64,000 nt of DNA from Sphingomonas horti (GCF_009753715.1 NZ_WQMS01000013.1:376321-440320); one strand, 5' to 3'. Shown: positions 35,897 to 44,924, numbered from the stretch's first letter. Made by a program: numbers and translations. The notes: generated by a model not told the origin, from the letters alone.

Positions 35897-37522
35897 ATGC
35901 TCCAGCCTCAGCCGACGATCAGCGCGCAGGAATGCGCGCGCGGCATCCGCTTCCTGATGATCGACGCGGCGGCGGCGACCGCGATCGGCGCGCTCAACAG
36001 CGGCGTCGTGCTGCTGGCGCTGGCGCTGCACCTCGGCGCGTCGACGGTCGAGATCGGGCTGCTCGCGGCGATTCCGCTGCTCACCCAGGTGCTGCAGGCC
36101 CCGACCGTCAAGCTGGTGGAGCGCTGGCGGCGGCGGAAGCTGATCTCGGTCATGGGCGTGTTCACCGCGCGCCTCGCGCTGCCGATCTACGCCGCTGTCC
36201 CTTTCATTCCCGATCCGCGACTCGCCGCGGCGGTGCTGCTCGCGGCCGCGCTGCTCCATTACGGGCTGAACGCGGCCTCGGCGTGCAGCTGGAACAGCTG
36301 GATCCGCGACCTGATCCCGCCGGACCGGCTCGGCCATTTCTCGTCCAGGCGCGGCGTTTACGGCACCATCGTCAGCGCAGGCGCCACCGTCGCGGCCGCC
36401 GTCGCGCTCGGCTGGGCGCAGGGGTCGCACGCGGTCGGCAACCTGATCTTCAGCGGTCTCTACGTCGCCGGCTTCGTGTTCGGGCTGATCAGCACCGTGG
36501 CGCTCGCCCAGGTGCCGGAGCCGGTGATGACGGCCGAAAGCGTCAGCGCGCCGCTGCACCGTCTGCTGCTGGAGCCGCTGCGCCAGCCCAATTTCCGCAA
36601 GCTGCTGCGCTACGTCGCCAGCTGGCAATTCGCGGTCAATCTCGCGACGCCCTTCTTCACCGTCTATTTCGTCCGCGCATTGGGCTTCAGCCTCAGCTTC
36701 GTGCTCGCGCTGACCGTGATCAGCCAGCTCGCCAACGTCGCCGTGGTGCGCCAATGGGGGCGGATCAGCGACCGCTTCGCGAACAAGTCGACCTTGGCGG
36801 TGGCGACGCCGCTCTACATCCTCTGCGTCGCCGCCATGGCCTTCGCCAGCGACGTGCCGGCCGATGGCGGGCGCGCCGCCTATCTGATCCTGCTGCACGT
36901 GCTGATGGGCGCCAGCGGCGCCGGCGTCGGCCTCGCCGCCGGCAACATGGTGATGAAGCTGAGCCCGGCGGGCGCCGCGACCAGCTTCATGGCGACCAAC
37001 GCGCTGGTCAGCGCGCTCGCCGCCGGCTCCGCGCCGATCGTCGGCGGCTGGGCGGCGGACTTCTTCGCGCGGCGGCGGCTGGAGCTGTCGCTGAACTGGT
37101 TCAGCCCGTCCGGCGTCGAGCAATTGCTCGGCATCACCTTCTCGCACTGGGAATTCTTCTTCCTGCTCTCGGCGCTGCTCGGCCTCTACAGCCTGCACCG
37201 GCTGTCGACGGTCGACGAGCCGGGCGCGGTCGAACGGCGCGAAGTGGTGCAGCACATCTTCACTTCCGCGCGCCGCACCTTGCGCAACGCGTCGTCGGTC
37301 GCGGGCCTCCGGCTCGCGGTGAGCTTCCCCGGCGGCGAGCTGGTCAAGCTGCGCGAGCGCGCGCCGCTGCTGCTGGAGGACATTTACGAGGATGAAAAGC
37401 ATGTCAGCCCCGCCCCGCCGCCGATCGCGGCGATGCACGCGCTGCTCGACTCCGCGTTCAACGCCCCGGCCAACGACGGATCCTTCGACGAGCTGCTGAA
37501 GCGGCTGGACCGCGCCGCCTGA
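35897..37522 (+). CDS. Major facilitator superfamily transporter
   Basis: 541 residues from the ATG chosen; an in-frame GTG at 35855 would add 14. Twelve membrane segments are expected: first bundle from IRFLMIDAAAATAIGAL, a central loop after AQVPEPVMTAES, second bundle from LLRYVASWQFAVNLATPFF, with an odd amphipathic insertion (LELSLNWFSPSGVEQLLG). A cytoplasmic tail of about 110 residues follows the last helix, longer than usual. The loop between helices 2 and 3 (KLVERWRRRKLI) matches the MFS signature position. The substrate is unknown. It is divergent from nuoA. Confidence 0.88.
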   Translation: MLQPQPTISAQECARGIRFLMIDAAAATAIGALNSGVVLLALALHLGASTVEIGLLAAIPLLTQVLQAPTVKLVERWRRRKLISVMGVFTARLALPIYAAVPFIPDPRLAAAVLLAAALLHYGLNAASACSWNSWIRDLIPPDRLGHFSSRRGVYGTIVSAGATVAAAVALGWAQGSHAVGNLIFSGLYVAGFVFGLISTVALAQVPEPVMTAESVSAPLHRLLLEPLRQPNFRKLLRYVASWQFAVNLATPFFTVYFVRALGFSLSFVLALTVISQLANVAVVRQWGRISDRFANKSTLAVATPLYILCVAAMAFASDVPADGGRAAYLILLHVLMGASGAGVGLAAGNMVMKLSPAGAATSFMATNALVSALAAGSAPIVGGWAADFFARRRLELSLNWFSPSGVEQLLGITFSHWEFFFLLSALLGLYSLHRLSTVDEPGAVERREVVQHIFTSARRTLRNASSVAGLRLAVSFPGGELVKLRERAPLLLEDIYEDEKHVSPAPPPIAAMHALLDSAFNAPANDGSFDELLKRLDRAA

Positions 37523-37692
37523 ACGTCGCGCTGTCCTACAGGTCATGTTCCTGCTACGTTCCACGCATGGCGAGTCGGACCTTCCCATCTTCCGCGGCGA
37601 ATGATCGCCTCAGTCGATCAATACCTTCGCATTGATAGAGGGGATTTTTTCCGCACGCCGAACCTTCCTAACCTTCCACCCGGAAGGAAGGC

Positions 37693-38493
37693 TCAGCGCA
37701 GCGCGCCGGCGACCAGCTTGTGCAGGCGGGAATGAAGCGCGTCGTTGGCGGCGAGGAACTCGCCCCGCTCCATAGCGCGGTCGCCGCCGCGGAAGTCGGT
37801 GACGAACCCGCCCGCCTCGCGCACCAGCAGCATGCCGGCGGCGACGTCCCAGGGCTTCAGCCCAGCTTCCCAGAAGCCGTCATAACGTCCGCCCGCAACC
37901 CAGGCGAGGTCGAGCGCGGCGGAGCCGAAGCGGCGAATGCCGGCGATCTCGGGCGCGACCGCGCCGAAGATGCGGCTCCACTGCGCCATGTCACCGTGTC
38001 CCTTGAACGGGATGCCGGTCGCGATCAGCGCTTCGTCCAGGCTGCGGCGGGAGGACACGCGCAGCCGCTGGTCCTGCAGCCAGGCGCCCCGGCCCTTCTC
38101 GGCCCAGAAGCTCTCGTCGGTCAGCGGCTGATAGACCAGGCCGCTGGTGATCTCGCCCGTCGGCTCCTGCACCGCGATCGAGATCGCGAAGTGCGGGATG
38201 CCGTGCAGGAAGTTGGAAGTGCCGTCCAAGGGATCGACGATCCAGCGCGGCTTGGCGGGATCGCCTTCGATCTCGCCCGCTTCCTCCATCAGGAAGCCCC
38301 AGTCCGGCCGCGCTTTCTTCAGCTCGTCGAACAGCGTCCGCTCGGCGCGCTGGTCGGCCATCGACACGAAGTCGGCCGGCCCCTTCCGCGAGACCTGGAG
38401 GTGCTGGACCTCGTTGAAGTCGCGCCGCAGCCGCGGCGCCGCCTTGCGCGCCGCGCGCTCCATGACGGTAAGAAGGCCGGAATGGGATGGCAT
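37693..38493 (-). CDS. suhB: Inositol monophosphatase family protein
   Basis: 266 residues. The metal-binding motifs of the family are visible: the glutamate in MEEAGEIEG, WIVDPLDGTSNFLHG near residue 85, and the C-terminal KPWDVAAGMLLVREAGG. It hydrolyses inositol-1-phosphate; bacterial SuhB members also influence rRNA transcription. The ATG at 38493 is preferred because a GGAGGAG site precedes it; the longer frame starts inside the adjacent repeat. It is the last gene of the string running down from the L,D-transpeptidase and efp. Confidence 0.93.
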   Translation of the reverse strand: MPSHSGLLTVMERAARKAAPRLRRDFNEVQHLQVSRKGPADFVSMADQRAERTLFDELKKARPDWGFLMEEAGEIEGDPAKPRWIVDPLDGTSNFLHGIPHFAISIAVQEPTGEITSGLVYQPLTDESFWAEKGRGAWLQDQRLRVSSRRSLDEALIATGIPFKGHGDMAQWSRIFGAVAPEIAGIRRFGSAALDLAWVAGGRYDGFWEAGLKPWDVAAGMLLVREAGGFVTDFRGGDRAMERGEFLAANDALHSRLHKLVAGALR

Positions 38494-38504
38494 CTGTTTC
38501 TCCT

Positions 38505-38603
38505 CCCCTCCCGCTTGCGGGAGGGGCTGGGGGAGGGCCTGAGTCAAACGGAAGAGCGTGCCGCTACACGCCCTCCCCTAACCCCTCCCGCAAGCGGGAG
38601 GGG
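38505..38603. repeat. Inverted repeat between efp and suhB
   Basis: CCCCTCCCGCTTGCGGGAGG at the left and CCCCTCCCGCAAGCGGGAGG at the right, as in the nuoK-nuoL gap (23652-23749). Confidence 0.85.
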
Positions 38604-38609
38604 AACTGG

Positions 38610-39173
38610 TCAATCCGCCCGGCGGACGTAGGTCTTCTCATACACGTCGACGACGATCCGGGTTCCGCTGGCGATGTGCGGCGGCACCATCACGCGGACG
38701 CCGTTGTCCAGCACGGCGGGCTTGTAGCTGGAGGACGCCGTCTGACCCTTCACCACTGCGTCGGCCTCGACGATCGTCGCTTCGATCGTGTCGGGCAGCT
38801 GCACCGAGATCGGGCGCTCGTCGTACAGCTCCAGCACCACGTCCATGCCGTCCTGCAGGAACGCGGCTTCGTCGCCCAGCATGTCGGCACTGAGCGTGAT
38901 CTGGTCGTAGGTGTCCTTGTCCATGAAGGTCAGCTGGTCGCCGTCGCGGAACAGGAACTGGAAGTCCTTGGTATCCAGCCGCACGCGCTCGACGGTCTCG
39001 GCGGAACGGAAGCGGACGTTGGTCTTGCGGCCGTCGATCAGGTTCTTCATCTCGACCTGCATATAGGCGCCGCCCTTGCCCGGCTGGGTGTGCTGGATCT
39101 TCACCGCGCGCCACAGGCCGCCTTCATATTCGATGATGTTGCCGGGACGAATGTCCACGCCGCTGATCTTCAT
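38610..39173 (-). CDS. efp: Translation elongation factor P
   Basis: 187 residues with an N-terminal KOW-like domain and two OB domains. The tip loop reads [11 protein letters not shown], with Lys33 at the position that is modified in many bacteria. The C-terminus has [39 protein letters not shown], typical of the family. It relieves ribosome stalling at proline stretches. No modifying enzyme gene is seen nearby. Confidence 0.97.
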   Translation of the reverse strand: MKISGVDIRPGNIIEYEGGLWRAVKIQHTQPGKGGAYMQVEMKNLIDGRKTNVRFRSAETVERVRLDTKDFQFLFRDGDQLTFMDKDTYDQITLSADMLGDEAAFLQDGMDVVLELYDERPISVQLPDTIEATIVEADAVVKGQTASSSYKPAVLDNGVRVMVPPHIASGTRIVVDVYEKTYVRRAD

Positions 39174-39212
39174 GTGTCGGACCTTGAGAAAGACTGGAAA
39201 GTGGCGCGCGCC

Positions 39213-39800
39213 TTAGCGGGCGCCGGGCTGTCCGGCAAGCAGCGGGTAGGGATTCACTTCCTGTCCCTGCCACCAGCCTTGGCCCGCGCCCATGCGCTTG
39301 ATCTCGAAATGAAGGTGCGGCGCCTCCGGGCTGGCATCGCCCGTGGAGCCGACCGTCGCGATCTGCTCGCCGGTCCGGACCTGCTTCCCCTCGGCCAGCC
39401 CCGGGCGGTAGGCGTCCAGATGTGCGTAGTAATAGACGGTCGATCCGTCGGGGCTGCGCACATAGACGGTGTGCCCGCCATTGTCGCTTTCGAAGAGCTT
39501 CTCGACCCGCCCCGGCGCCGCCGCGATCACCGGCGTGCCGCGCGGCGCCATGATATCGATCGCGTGATGCTCGCGGCTGCCGCCGCCCCGGCTCTGCCCC
39601 CAGGTGTCGGTCAGCTGGTCGGCGCTGACGCCCGCGACCGGGATGATAAGGCCGGAGCTCGCCTGCACCGGCGTCGCGGTCGCGCTGGGCGCAGGCTGCG
39701 GAGCGGGCGCCGGTGCCCGGCTCCCCGGCCGCAGCATCAGCGCGAACCCGATCGCCGCGAGGATGAAGATCAGCAGCAGGAACCAGCCGAACCTGTTCAA
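39213..39800 (-). CDS. LytM/M23-family metallopeptidase
   Basis: 195 residues. An N-terminal membrane anchor (about residues 5-23) and a Pro/Ala-rich linker precede the peptidase domain. The zinc ligands are in HHAID (His78, Asp82) and HLHFE; a further histidine lies in YYAHLDAY. All canonical ligands are present, so it is probably an active peptidoglycan endopeptidase in the periplasm. It begins 4 bases after the L,D-transpeptidase gene. Confidence 0.93.
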   Translation of the reverse strand: MNRFGWFLLLIFILAAIGFALMLRPGSRAPAPAPQPAPSATATPVQASSGLIIPVAGVSADQLTDTWGQSRGGGSREHHAIDIMAPRGTPVIAAAPGRVEKLFESDNGGHTVYVRSPDGSTVYYYAHLDAYRPGLAEGKQVRTGEQIATVGSTGDASPEAPHLHFEIKRMGAGQGWWQGQEVNPYPLLAGQPGAR

Positions 39801-39804
39801 GGGC

Positions 39805-40803
39805 TCACTCCTCGAAGATGGCGGGCGTGCCGGGCTTCACGATCAGCGACAGCCGCGCCGCGTCCCAGTTGGTCATGCGGATGCAGCCATGGCTTTCGGT
39901 CCGGCCGATCGTCTGCGGCTCGGACGTGCCGTGGATGCCGTAATGATCCTTGGTCAGGTCCATCCAGATCACCCCCACCGGGCCGTTCGGGCCGGCCGGA
40001 AGCAGCTGCTTCTCGTCGCTCGCCTTCGCGTCCCAGAACAGGTCCGGGTTGTAGTGGAACTTGGGATTGTAGGAATAGGTCGTGATCTTCCAGTTGCCGA
40101 TCGGCAGCGGGTCGTGGGTCGAGCCCATCGTGACCGGGAATTGCGCGACGACCGTGTCGCCCGCGAACACCCGCAGCACGCCATCGGACTTGTCGACGAT
40201 GATCCGGTCGCCCTTGGGCTGGTTGGCGTCGACGTTCAGGCCGGACAGAGTCTGCCGCCACGCCGCGTCCTTCACGCCCGAATAGTCGCGCGACGTGGGG
40301 ATCGCGCCGGGCACGGTGATCGGCTGGCCCGCCTTCAGCGGCGTGTCGGGGCTGTTGAGCGCCACCAAAGTCGCCGGCGTGGTGTGGAACCGCTCGGCCA
40401 GCTTCTCCAGCGCGGTGCGGTAGCAGAAGCAGGGCAGCTTCGCCTGCGCCTCCGGATCGTCCGGGATCGGGTTGACGAACGGCCCCGCGACGTCGCCCTG
40501 CCCGATCCTGAGCGTGACTGTCGGCCGGTTCGCCCGATAGGGATAGAGCGCACGCAGCGTCGGCTGGTCGATCTTGCCGGTCGGCTTGAGGCCATGCGTC
40601 TCCTGGAAGCCGCGCAGCGCGAGCCGCAGCGATTCCCCTTCCATCCCGTCGATCACGCCCGGCGAAAAGCCGAGCCGGTCGAGGATCACCTGCACGTGCA
40701 TCACCGTGCGATCGATCGCCGGCTGGTCCTGTTGCTTGCCGGTTTGCGCCGCCGCCGCAACCGCGATTGCGGCCATCGCCGCCGACACCAGAGTTCGTTT
40801 CAC
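39805..40803 (-). CDS. L,D-transpeptidase (YkuD) with peptidoglycan-binding domain
   Basis: 332 residues from a GTG start. A signal peptide (about residues 1-20) is followed by a PG_binding_1-like domain (HVQVILDRLGFSPGVIDGMEG, then ALRGFQETHGLKPTG), a short LysM-like segment (LAERFHTTPATLVALN) and the YkuD catalytic domain with GIHGT and SHGCIRM, where the nucleophile is Cys307. It makes 3-3 cross-links or attaches proteins to peptidoglycan. The GTG at 40803 is chosen because the signal peptide begins there; the upstream in-frame ATG would add 62 unlike residues. Confidence 0.93.
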   Translation of the reverse strand: MKRTLVSAAMAAIAVAAAAQTGKQQDQPAIDRTVMHVQVILDRLGFSPGVIDGMEGESLRLALRGFQETHGLKPTGKIDQPTLRALYPYRANRPTVTLRIGQGDVAGPFVNPIPDDPEAQAKLPCFCYRTALEKLAERFHTTPATLVALNSPDTPLKAGQPITVPGAIPTSRDYSGVKDAAWRQTLSGLNVDANQPKGDRIIVDKSDGVLRVFAGDTVVAQFPVTMGSTHDPLPIGNWKITTYSYNPKFHYNPDLFWDAKASDEKQLLPAGPNGPVGVIWMDLTKDHYGIHGTSEPQTIGRTESHGCIRMTNWDAARLSLIVKPGTPAIFEE

Positions 40804-40867
40804 GCCTGTGCTACTCCCTGCCAATCCAGACCAAACGCGAAGCCGCGGATTTCTTTCCGGCAGGGAA

Positions 40868-41155
40868 ATGAACGCCTTGACGCGAAGCTTCGTCGCCGCG
40901 CCGGTCGCTTTCGTCGCTTCTGTGCAATACGCTTGGCCGCTCTGCGCGTATGCGGCCGGCAGGAGTCGCCTCGTGCCAGATGTGTTCAAGCCTCTCGGGT
41001 CAAAGCCGCTGCCGCCCGCCGCCGGAAAGTTCGGCGAGCGCGCCGTCAGCGCGTCTTCGGGCGGCTACCGGCCAGCGGGCTGCCCGAGCCCCGACCAGTT
41101 CGAAGCGCGCTTCCTGTTCGCCAACGACCCGAAGCAGCCGCCGCACGCCGCCTAG
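40868..41155 (+). CDS. Possible small exported protein (95 aa)
   Basis: MNALTRSFVAAPVAFVASVQ resembles a signal peptide with a cleavage site near AYAA. The mature part is Pro/Gly-rich with one cysteine (PAGCPSPDQFEARF). AGGGA lies just before the ATG. It is divergent from the L,D-transpeptidase and convergent with thiE, whose stop it overlaps by 4 bases. There is no homologue known to me; it may be a chance ORF. Confidence 0.4.
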   Translation: MNALTRSFVAAPVAFVASVQYAWPLCAYAAGRSRLVPDVFKPLGSKPLPPAAGKFGERAVSASSGGYRPAGCPSPDQFEARFLFANDPKQPPHAA

Positions 41156-41814
41156 GAAAGCAGCGCGGCAAAGCGCCGCACCGCCTCGGCCTCGCCTTCG
41201 GGCGCGTTCCACACCGCGCCGCACACCGCCAGGAAATCGGCGCCGGCTTCGACCAATGGCCGCGCATTGTCGGGCGTGATGCCGCCGATCGCGACGCAAG
41301 GGATCTCGAACAGGGTCGACCACCAGCCGAGGATCGACGGGTCCGGTCGGTGCCGCACTTCCTTGGTCGTGGTCGGGTAGAAGGCGCCGAACGCGACATA
41401 GTCGGCGCCAGCCTCGCCCGCTTCCATCGCCAGATGCTTGCTGTCATGAGCCGTCACGCCGATCTGCGCGCCGGGCCCGAGCACGCGCCGTGCCTCGCGG
41501 GGGTCCCCGTCGTCCTGCCCCAGGTGCACGCCGTCGGCGCCCAGCCGCTTCGCCAGCGCCACCGAATCATTGACCATGAATGCGACATCCCGCTCGGCGC
41601 AGATGCGCTGCAGCGGCTCGGCGAGCGCGGCCGCCTTGTGTTGGTCGATATCCTTCACCCGGAACTGGAAGGCCGCGACCGGCCCTGCACCCAGCGCCCG
41701 CGCCAGCCGGTCGGGAAAGTCGCCGCCCACGTCGAGCGGCGAGATCAGGTAAAGCTGGCAGGGCCCGCGTTCCTCGTCACGGGAGAACAGTTCGGCAAAG
41801 GATTCGTTGGGCAT
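41152..41814 (-). CDS. thiE: Thiamine-phosphate synthase
   Basis: 220 residues of a TIM-barrel enzyme that joins the pyrimidine and thiazole halves of thiamine. Family features are FQFRVKD, FMVNDSVALAKRLGADGVHLGQDD, YVAFGAFYPTTTK and AIGGITPDNA. Its ATG is only 2 bases from that of the divergent DUF72 gene, so its leader lies in the other gene. Confidence 0.93.
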   Translation of the reverse strand: MPNESFAELFSRDEERGPCQLYLISPLDVGGDFPDRLARALGAGPVAAFQFRVKDIDQHKAAALAEPLQRICAERDVAFMVNDSVALAKRLGADGVHLGQDDGDPREARRVLGPGAQIGVTAHDSKHLAMEAGEAGADYVAFGAFYPTTTKEVRHRPDPSILGWWSTLFEIPCVAIGGITPDNARPLVEAGADFLAVCGAVWNAPEGEAEAVRRFAALLS

Positions 41815-41816
41815 CG

Positions 41817-42530
41817 ATGATCCGTATCGGTTGCTCCGGCTGGAACTACCGGCATTGGCAAGGGCTGTTCTATCCCGAAGGCCTGCCCGTCAAGCGCTGG
41901 TTCGCACACTATGCAGCGCACTTCGACACGGTCGAGATCAACGCGAGCTTCTACCGCCTCCCCACCGCCGAGACGTTCGCGAAATGGCGCGATCAGGCGC
42001 CGCCCGGCTTCTGCTACGCGGTCAAGGCGCCCCGCTTCATCACTCATATGCGCAAGCTGAAGGACTGCGAGCCGGGCATGGCCGAGTTCCTCACCCGCGC
42101 GCGCCACCTCCAGCCGGCGCTCGGTCCGATCCTCTACCAGCTCCCGCCCAGATGGCACTTCGACCGCGAGCGGCTGCAAAGCTTCCTGGCCTCGCTGCCG
42201 AAAGACCTCACCCATGTCTTCGAGTTCCGCGAGCCGAGCTGGCTGGCGGACGAGGTATTGGCCTTGCTGGACGAAGCCGACGTCGGCTTCTGCGCCCACG
42301 ACTTCCCCGGCCTCGCCACCCAGCGCGCCGCGACCGGGCCTGTCGCCTATGTGCGCTTCCACGGCAGCAGCGGCAAATATTGGGGCCGCTACCCGGACGA
42401 CGCTCTCTCAGAATGGGCCGACTGGATGCGTGAGCAGGAGGCGGCAGGCCGAACCGTCTGGGCCTATTTCAACAACGACATCCACGGCCACGCGATCGAG
42501 GATGCAATGGCGCTGAAGCGCTTGGTCTAA
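41817..42530 (+). CDS. DUF72 family protein (YecE-like)
   Basis: 237 residues. It starts MIRIGCSGWNYRHWQGLFYP and contains FDTVEINASFYRLPTAETFAKW, FCYAVKAPRFITH, ILYQLPPRWHFD and VAYVRFHG, all typical of the DUF72 TIM-barrel family. The biochemical function is unestablished. It is transcribed divergently from thiE with a 2-base gap between the start codons. Confidence 0.93.
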   Translation: MIRIGCSGWNYRHWQGLFYPEGLPVKRWFAHYAAHFDTVEINASFYRLPTAETFAKWRDQAPPGFCYAVKAPRFITHMRKLKDCEPGMAEFLTRARHLQPALGPILYQLPPRWHFDRERLQSFLASLPKDLTHVFEFREPSWLADEVLALLDEADVGFCAHDFPGLATQRAATGPVAYVRFHGSSGKYWGRYPDDALSEWADWMREQEAAGRTVWAYFNNDIHGHAIEDAMALKRLV

Positions 42531-42571
42531 TCGGGCGTCTATGTCAGCTAGGGGTGGTTACCGGACCAATC

Positions 42572-42713
42572 ACCTCTCCATTAGGGAGAGGTCGAGTCAG
42601 CGCTTGCGCTGACCGGGTGAGGGGTTGGACCTCTCCACGAAGTCCTGGTCCCCTCACCCCGCTCGCGGCGGAGCCGCGAGTCGCCCTCTCCCATGGGAGA
42701 GGGGCCGCAATGG
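42572..42713. repeat. Compound inverted repeat
   Basis: CCTCTCCATTAGGGAGAGG is a compact hairpin at the left and CCCTCTCCCATGGGAGAGGG at the right, with GGGTGAGGGG/CCCCTCACCC and the smaller hairpins CAGCGCTTGCGCTG and GCGGCGGAGCCGC between. The whole block lies after the DUF72 gene. Confidence 0.8.
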
Positions 42714-42974
42714 TCGAAAGCAGACCTTGTATTTGGCGCGGTCGGCCCGGGCACGCGAAAGCCCTCACGAGAGCGGCGCCTCCTCAAAATGTGCTGTCCT
42801 ACATGCGTCGGGATGTGCCAAATCAGGCTTGGCTCTTTGACATCGTGTGCTCTCGACAGGTTCGCCGCTTCGCCGGTTGGCCGGTACAGCATTTTTATCC
42901 TCTACGTACCGCGACCTTTGCTGACCTTTCGCCTGTTCGGGCGTCCAGAGCGACCCGATGCCTGCAATCGCCGG
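42714..42974. other. Gene-free gap with a boxA-like sequence
   Basis: No ORF here looks coding. The only recognisable element is GGCTCTTTGACATCG at 42831-42845, which resembles the boxA antitermination element of rRNA leaders (TGCTCTTTAACA in E. coli); no rRNA follows. Otherwise I see nothing in it. Confidence 0.35.
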
Positions 42975-43637
42975 TCAGCCCGTGACCACGCCGAGCGCGA
43001 AGCCGTCCCATTTCTTGGTGCCGACTGTCTGCACGGCCGTCGCGCTCAGCCGCGGTTCGGCGGCCATCGCCTCGAACAGGGCGCGAGTCCCCTGCACGCG
43101 TGAGTCGGCATGGCCGGGATCGAGGATGCCGCCTTCGCGCACGACATTGTCGAACACGATCATCGTGCCGGCGCGAGACAGGCGCAGGGCTGCGCGGAGA
43201 TAGCCCGGATAACCTTCCTTGTCCGCGTCGACGAAGATGAAGTCGAACGGCGCCTCGCCGCCCGCGATCATCGCTTCGAGCGTTTCAGATGCCGGGCCGA
43301 CGCGCACGTCCACCTTGTCCGCCAGCGTGGCCCGCGCGAGGTTCGCGCGGGCAACGTCGGCATGATGCGGGTCCAGCTCCAGCGTGACCAGATGCCCGCC
43401 TTCCGGCAGCGCACGCGCCAGCCAGATCGTCGAATAGCCGCCGAGCGTGCCGACCTCCAGAATCCGCCGCGCGCCGGTGCCGAGCGCGAGCAAATGGAGC
43501 ATCTTGCCCTGGACCGCCGATACGTCGATCGCGGGCAGCCCGGCCGCCGCGTTCGCCGCCAGCGCCGCGTCCAGCACGGGGTCGTCGCCCAGCAGATGGC
43601 CCGCGATATAGTCATCGACCGCAGACCATTGGTTCAT
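42975..43637 (-). CDS. SAM-dependent O-methyltransferase (class I, catechol type)
   Basis: 220 residues of the caffeoyl-CoA/catechol O-methyltransferase-like family. The SAM motif is RILEVGTLGGYSTIWLA near residues 58-74, a second acidic strand LVTLELDP, the metal-binding DFIFVDADKEGYP and a further DNVV. The ATG at 43637 has GGAGG 8 bases upstream. It is the last gene of the tkt-gap-pgk-fda string; its start is one base after the preceding stop. Confidence 0.92.
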   Translation of the reverse strand: MNQWSAVDDYIAGHLLGDDPVLDAALAANAAAGLPAIDVSAVQGKMLHLLALGTGARRILEVGTLGGYSTIWLARALPEGGHLVTLELDPHHADVARANLARATLADKVDVRVGPASETLEAMIAGGEAPFDFIFVDADKEGYPGYLRAALRLSRAGTMIVFDNVVREGGILDPGHADSRVQGTRALFEAMAAEPRLSATAVQTVGTKKWDGFALGVVTG

Positions 43638-43638
43638 C

Positions 43639-44022
43639 TCACTTGCCTCCAAGGCCGATGCCACCGATCGGCTTCAGCTCGGCGGCGGCGTCGAAGCCGG
43701 CGATCAGCGGCCGGGCCTTGGCGATCGCGTCCCGGACGGCGGGAAGCTTCAGCGAGGCGGCGTGACTGTCCTTGCTGTCCCAGGCCTCGGCAACCCAGAG
43801 CGCGTCCGGGTCCTTCAGGTCTTCCGACACGACATAGCTGAGGCAGCCGGGCATGTCGGCACTCCCGCTGAGCAACAGCCTGGCAAGTGCATCGCGCTGA
43901 CCCGGCGTCGCGGTGATCTTGCCGATCATGCCGTACATGCCCGTGCCTCCTTCCGCCGCGAAGGCGCCGCCGCCCAGGGTCGCGATCAGACCGGCCGCGA
44001 CCATGGTGCGGCGGTCGATCAT
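43639..44022 (-). CDS. Exported antibiotic-biosynthesis-monooxygenase (ABM) fold protein
   Basis: 127 residues. The N-terminus MIDRRTMVAAGLIATLGGGA is a signal peptide with twin arginines and a Tat-like look. The mature part (YGMIGKITATPGQRDALARLL, then CLSYVVSEDLKDPDALWVAEAWDSKDSHAASLK) is a ferredoxin-like ABM domain found in quinol and other cofactor-free monooxygenases. It overlaps fda by 4 bases. Export of an ABM protein is not the usual arrangement for the better-known cytoplasmic members. Confidence 0.85.
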   Translation of the reverse strand: MIDRRTMVAAGLIATLGGGAFAAEGGTGMYGMIGKITATPGQRDALARLLLSGSADMPGCLSYVVSEDLKDPDALWVAEAWDSKDSHAASLKLPAVRDAIAKARPLIAGFDAAAELKPIGGIGLGGK

Positions 44023-44924
44023 GCCGTGACCGGCACCTTCTGCGTCGACGCGTGGTGGATCTCGTCGATCGCGCCGCCCAGCGAGCGGTTGAACGCGTCG
44101 TCGCTCATCTGGTGGCGCAGGTCTTCCAGCAGCGCGCGGCTGAAGCTGGCGATCATGCCGCGGTTCTTGGCGAGCTCGGCGCAGGCGTCGGGCCGGCTGT
44201 AGCCGCCGGACAGCGCCACGACGCGCAGCACGCGCGGGTGGTCGACCAGCGTGTCGAACAGGCCGGACTTGGCCGGGATCGACAGCTTCAGCATCACCTT
44301 GTCGCTGCCCGGCATTGCGTCGAGCGCCTTGGTGAGCTCGTCGAGCAGGATCGCGTCCGCCTCGGCCCGCTCTGCACTCTTGATGTTCACTTCCGGCTCG
44401 ATGATCGGCACCAGAGCGTGCGCGAGCACCTGCTGCGCCACCTCGAACTGCTGCTTCACGATCGCGGCGATGCCCTCGCGATTGGCGAGGTTGATCACCG
44501 ACCGCTCCTTGGTGCCGAACACGCCCAGCCCCTTGGCGCGGGTGAGCAGCGCATCGAGCTCCGGCATCGGCTTCATCAGCTGCACGCCGTTCGCTTCTGC
44601 CTCCAGCCCCTTGTCGATCTTGATGAAAGGCACGACGCCCTTCTCGATCAGCGCCTGCGGGACCGGCTTGCCGTCCACCTGCCCGTCCATCGTGCGCTCG
44701 AACAGGATCGCGCCGATCACTTTCTGGCCGTTGAAGCAGGGCGAAGTGATAATGCGGCTGCGCATCTGGTGGATCAGGCCGAACATCTCCTCGTCGTTCG
44801 ACCAGGCGCCTTCCTCGACGCCATAACCCTTCAGCGCCTTGGGCGTGGAGCCGCCGCTCTGGTCCAGCGCGGCGATAAATCCGTTTCCGTCGGCAATCTT
44901 GGCAGTCATGTCGGCGGTGTTCAT
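44019..44924 (-). CDS. fda: Class I fructose-bisphosphate aldolase
   Basis: 301 residues, similar in detail to the bacterial class I enzymes (FIAALDQSGGSTPKALKGYGV, FERTMDG, VPFIKIDKGLE, LVPIIEPEVNI, VMLKLSIP, VALSGGYSR, ASFSRALLEDLR). The Schiff-base lysine is expected in VMLKLSIP. It interconverts fructose-1,6-bisphosphate with triose phosphates. It lies 52 bases after pgk in the glycolytic operon. Confidence 0.95.
   Translation of the reverse strand: MNTADMTAKIADGNGFIAALDQSGGSTPKALKGYGVEEGAWSNDEEMFGLIHQMRSRIITSPCFNGQKVIGAILFERTMDGQVDGKPVPQALIEKGVVPFIKIDKGLEAEANGVQLMKPMPELDALLTRAKGLGVFGTKERSVINLANREGIAAIVKQQFEVAQQVLAHALVPIIEPEVNIKSAERAEADAILLDELTKALDAMPGSDKVMLKLSIPAKSGLFDTLVDHPRVLRVVALSGGYSRPDACAELAKNRGMIASFSRALLEDLRHQMSDDAFNRSLGGAIDEIHHASTQKVPVTA

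Noticed and set aside
37523..37692. Possible terminator between the MFS gene and suhB
   Set aside because: CCTTCC-ACCC-GGAAGG can pair, but no T-tract follows on either strand in the right place; the ATTTTTT run has no adjoining stem.
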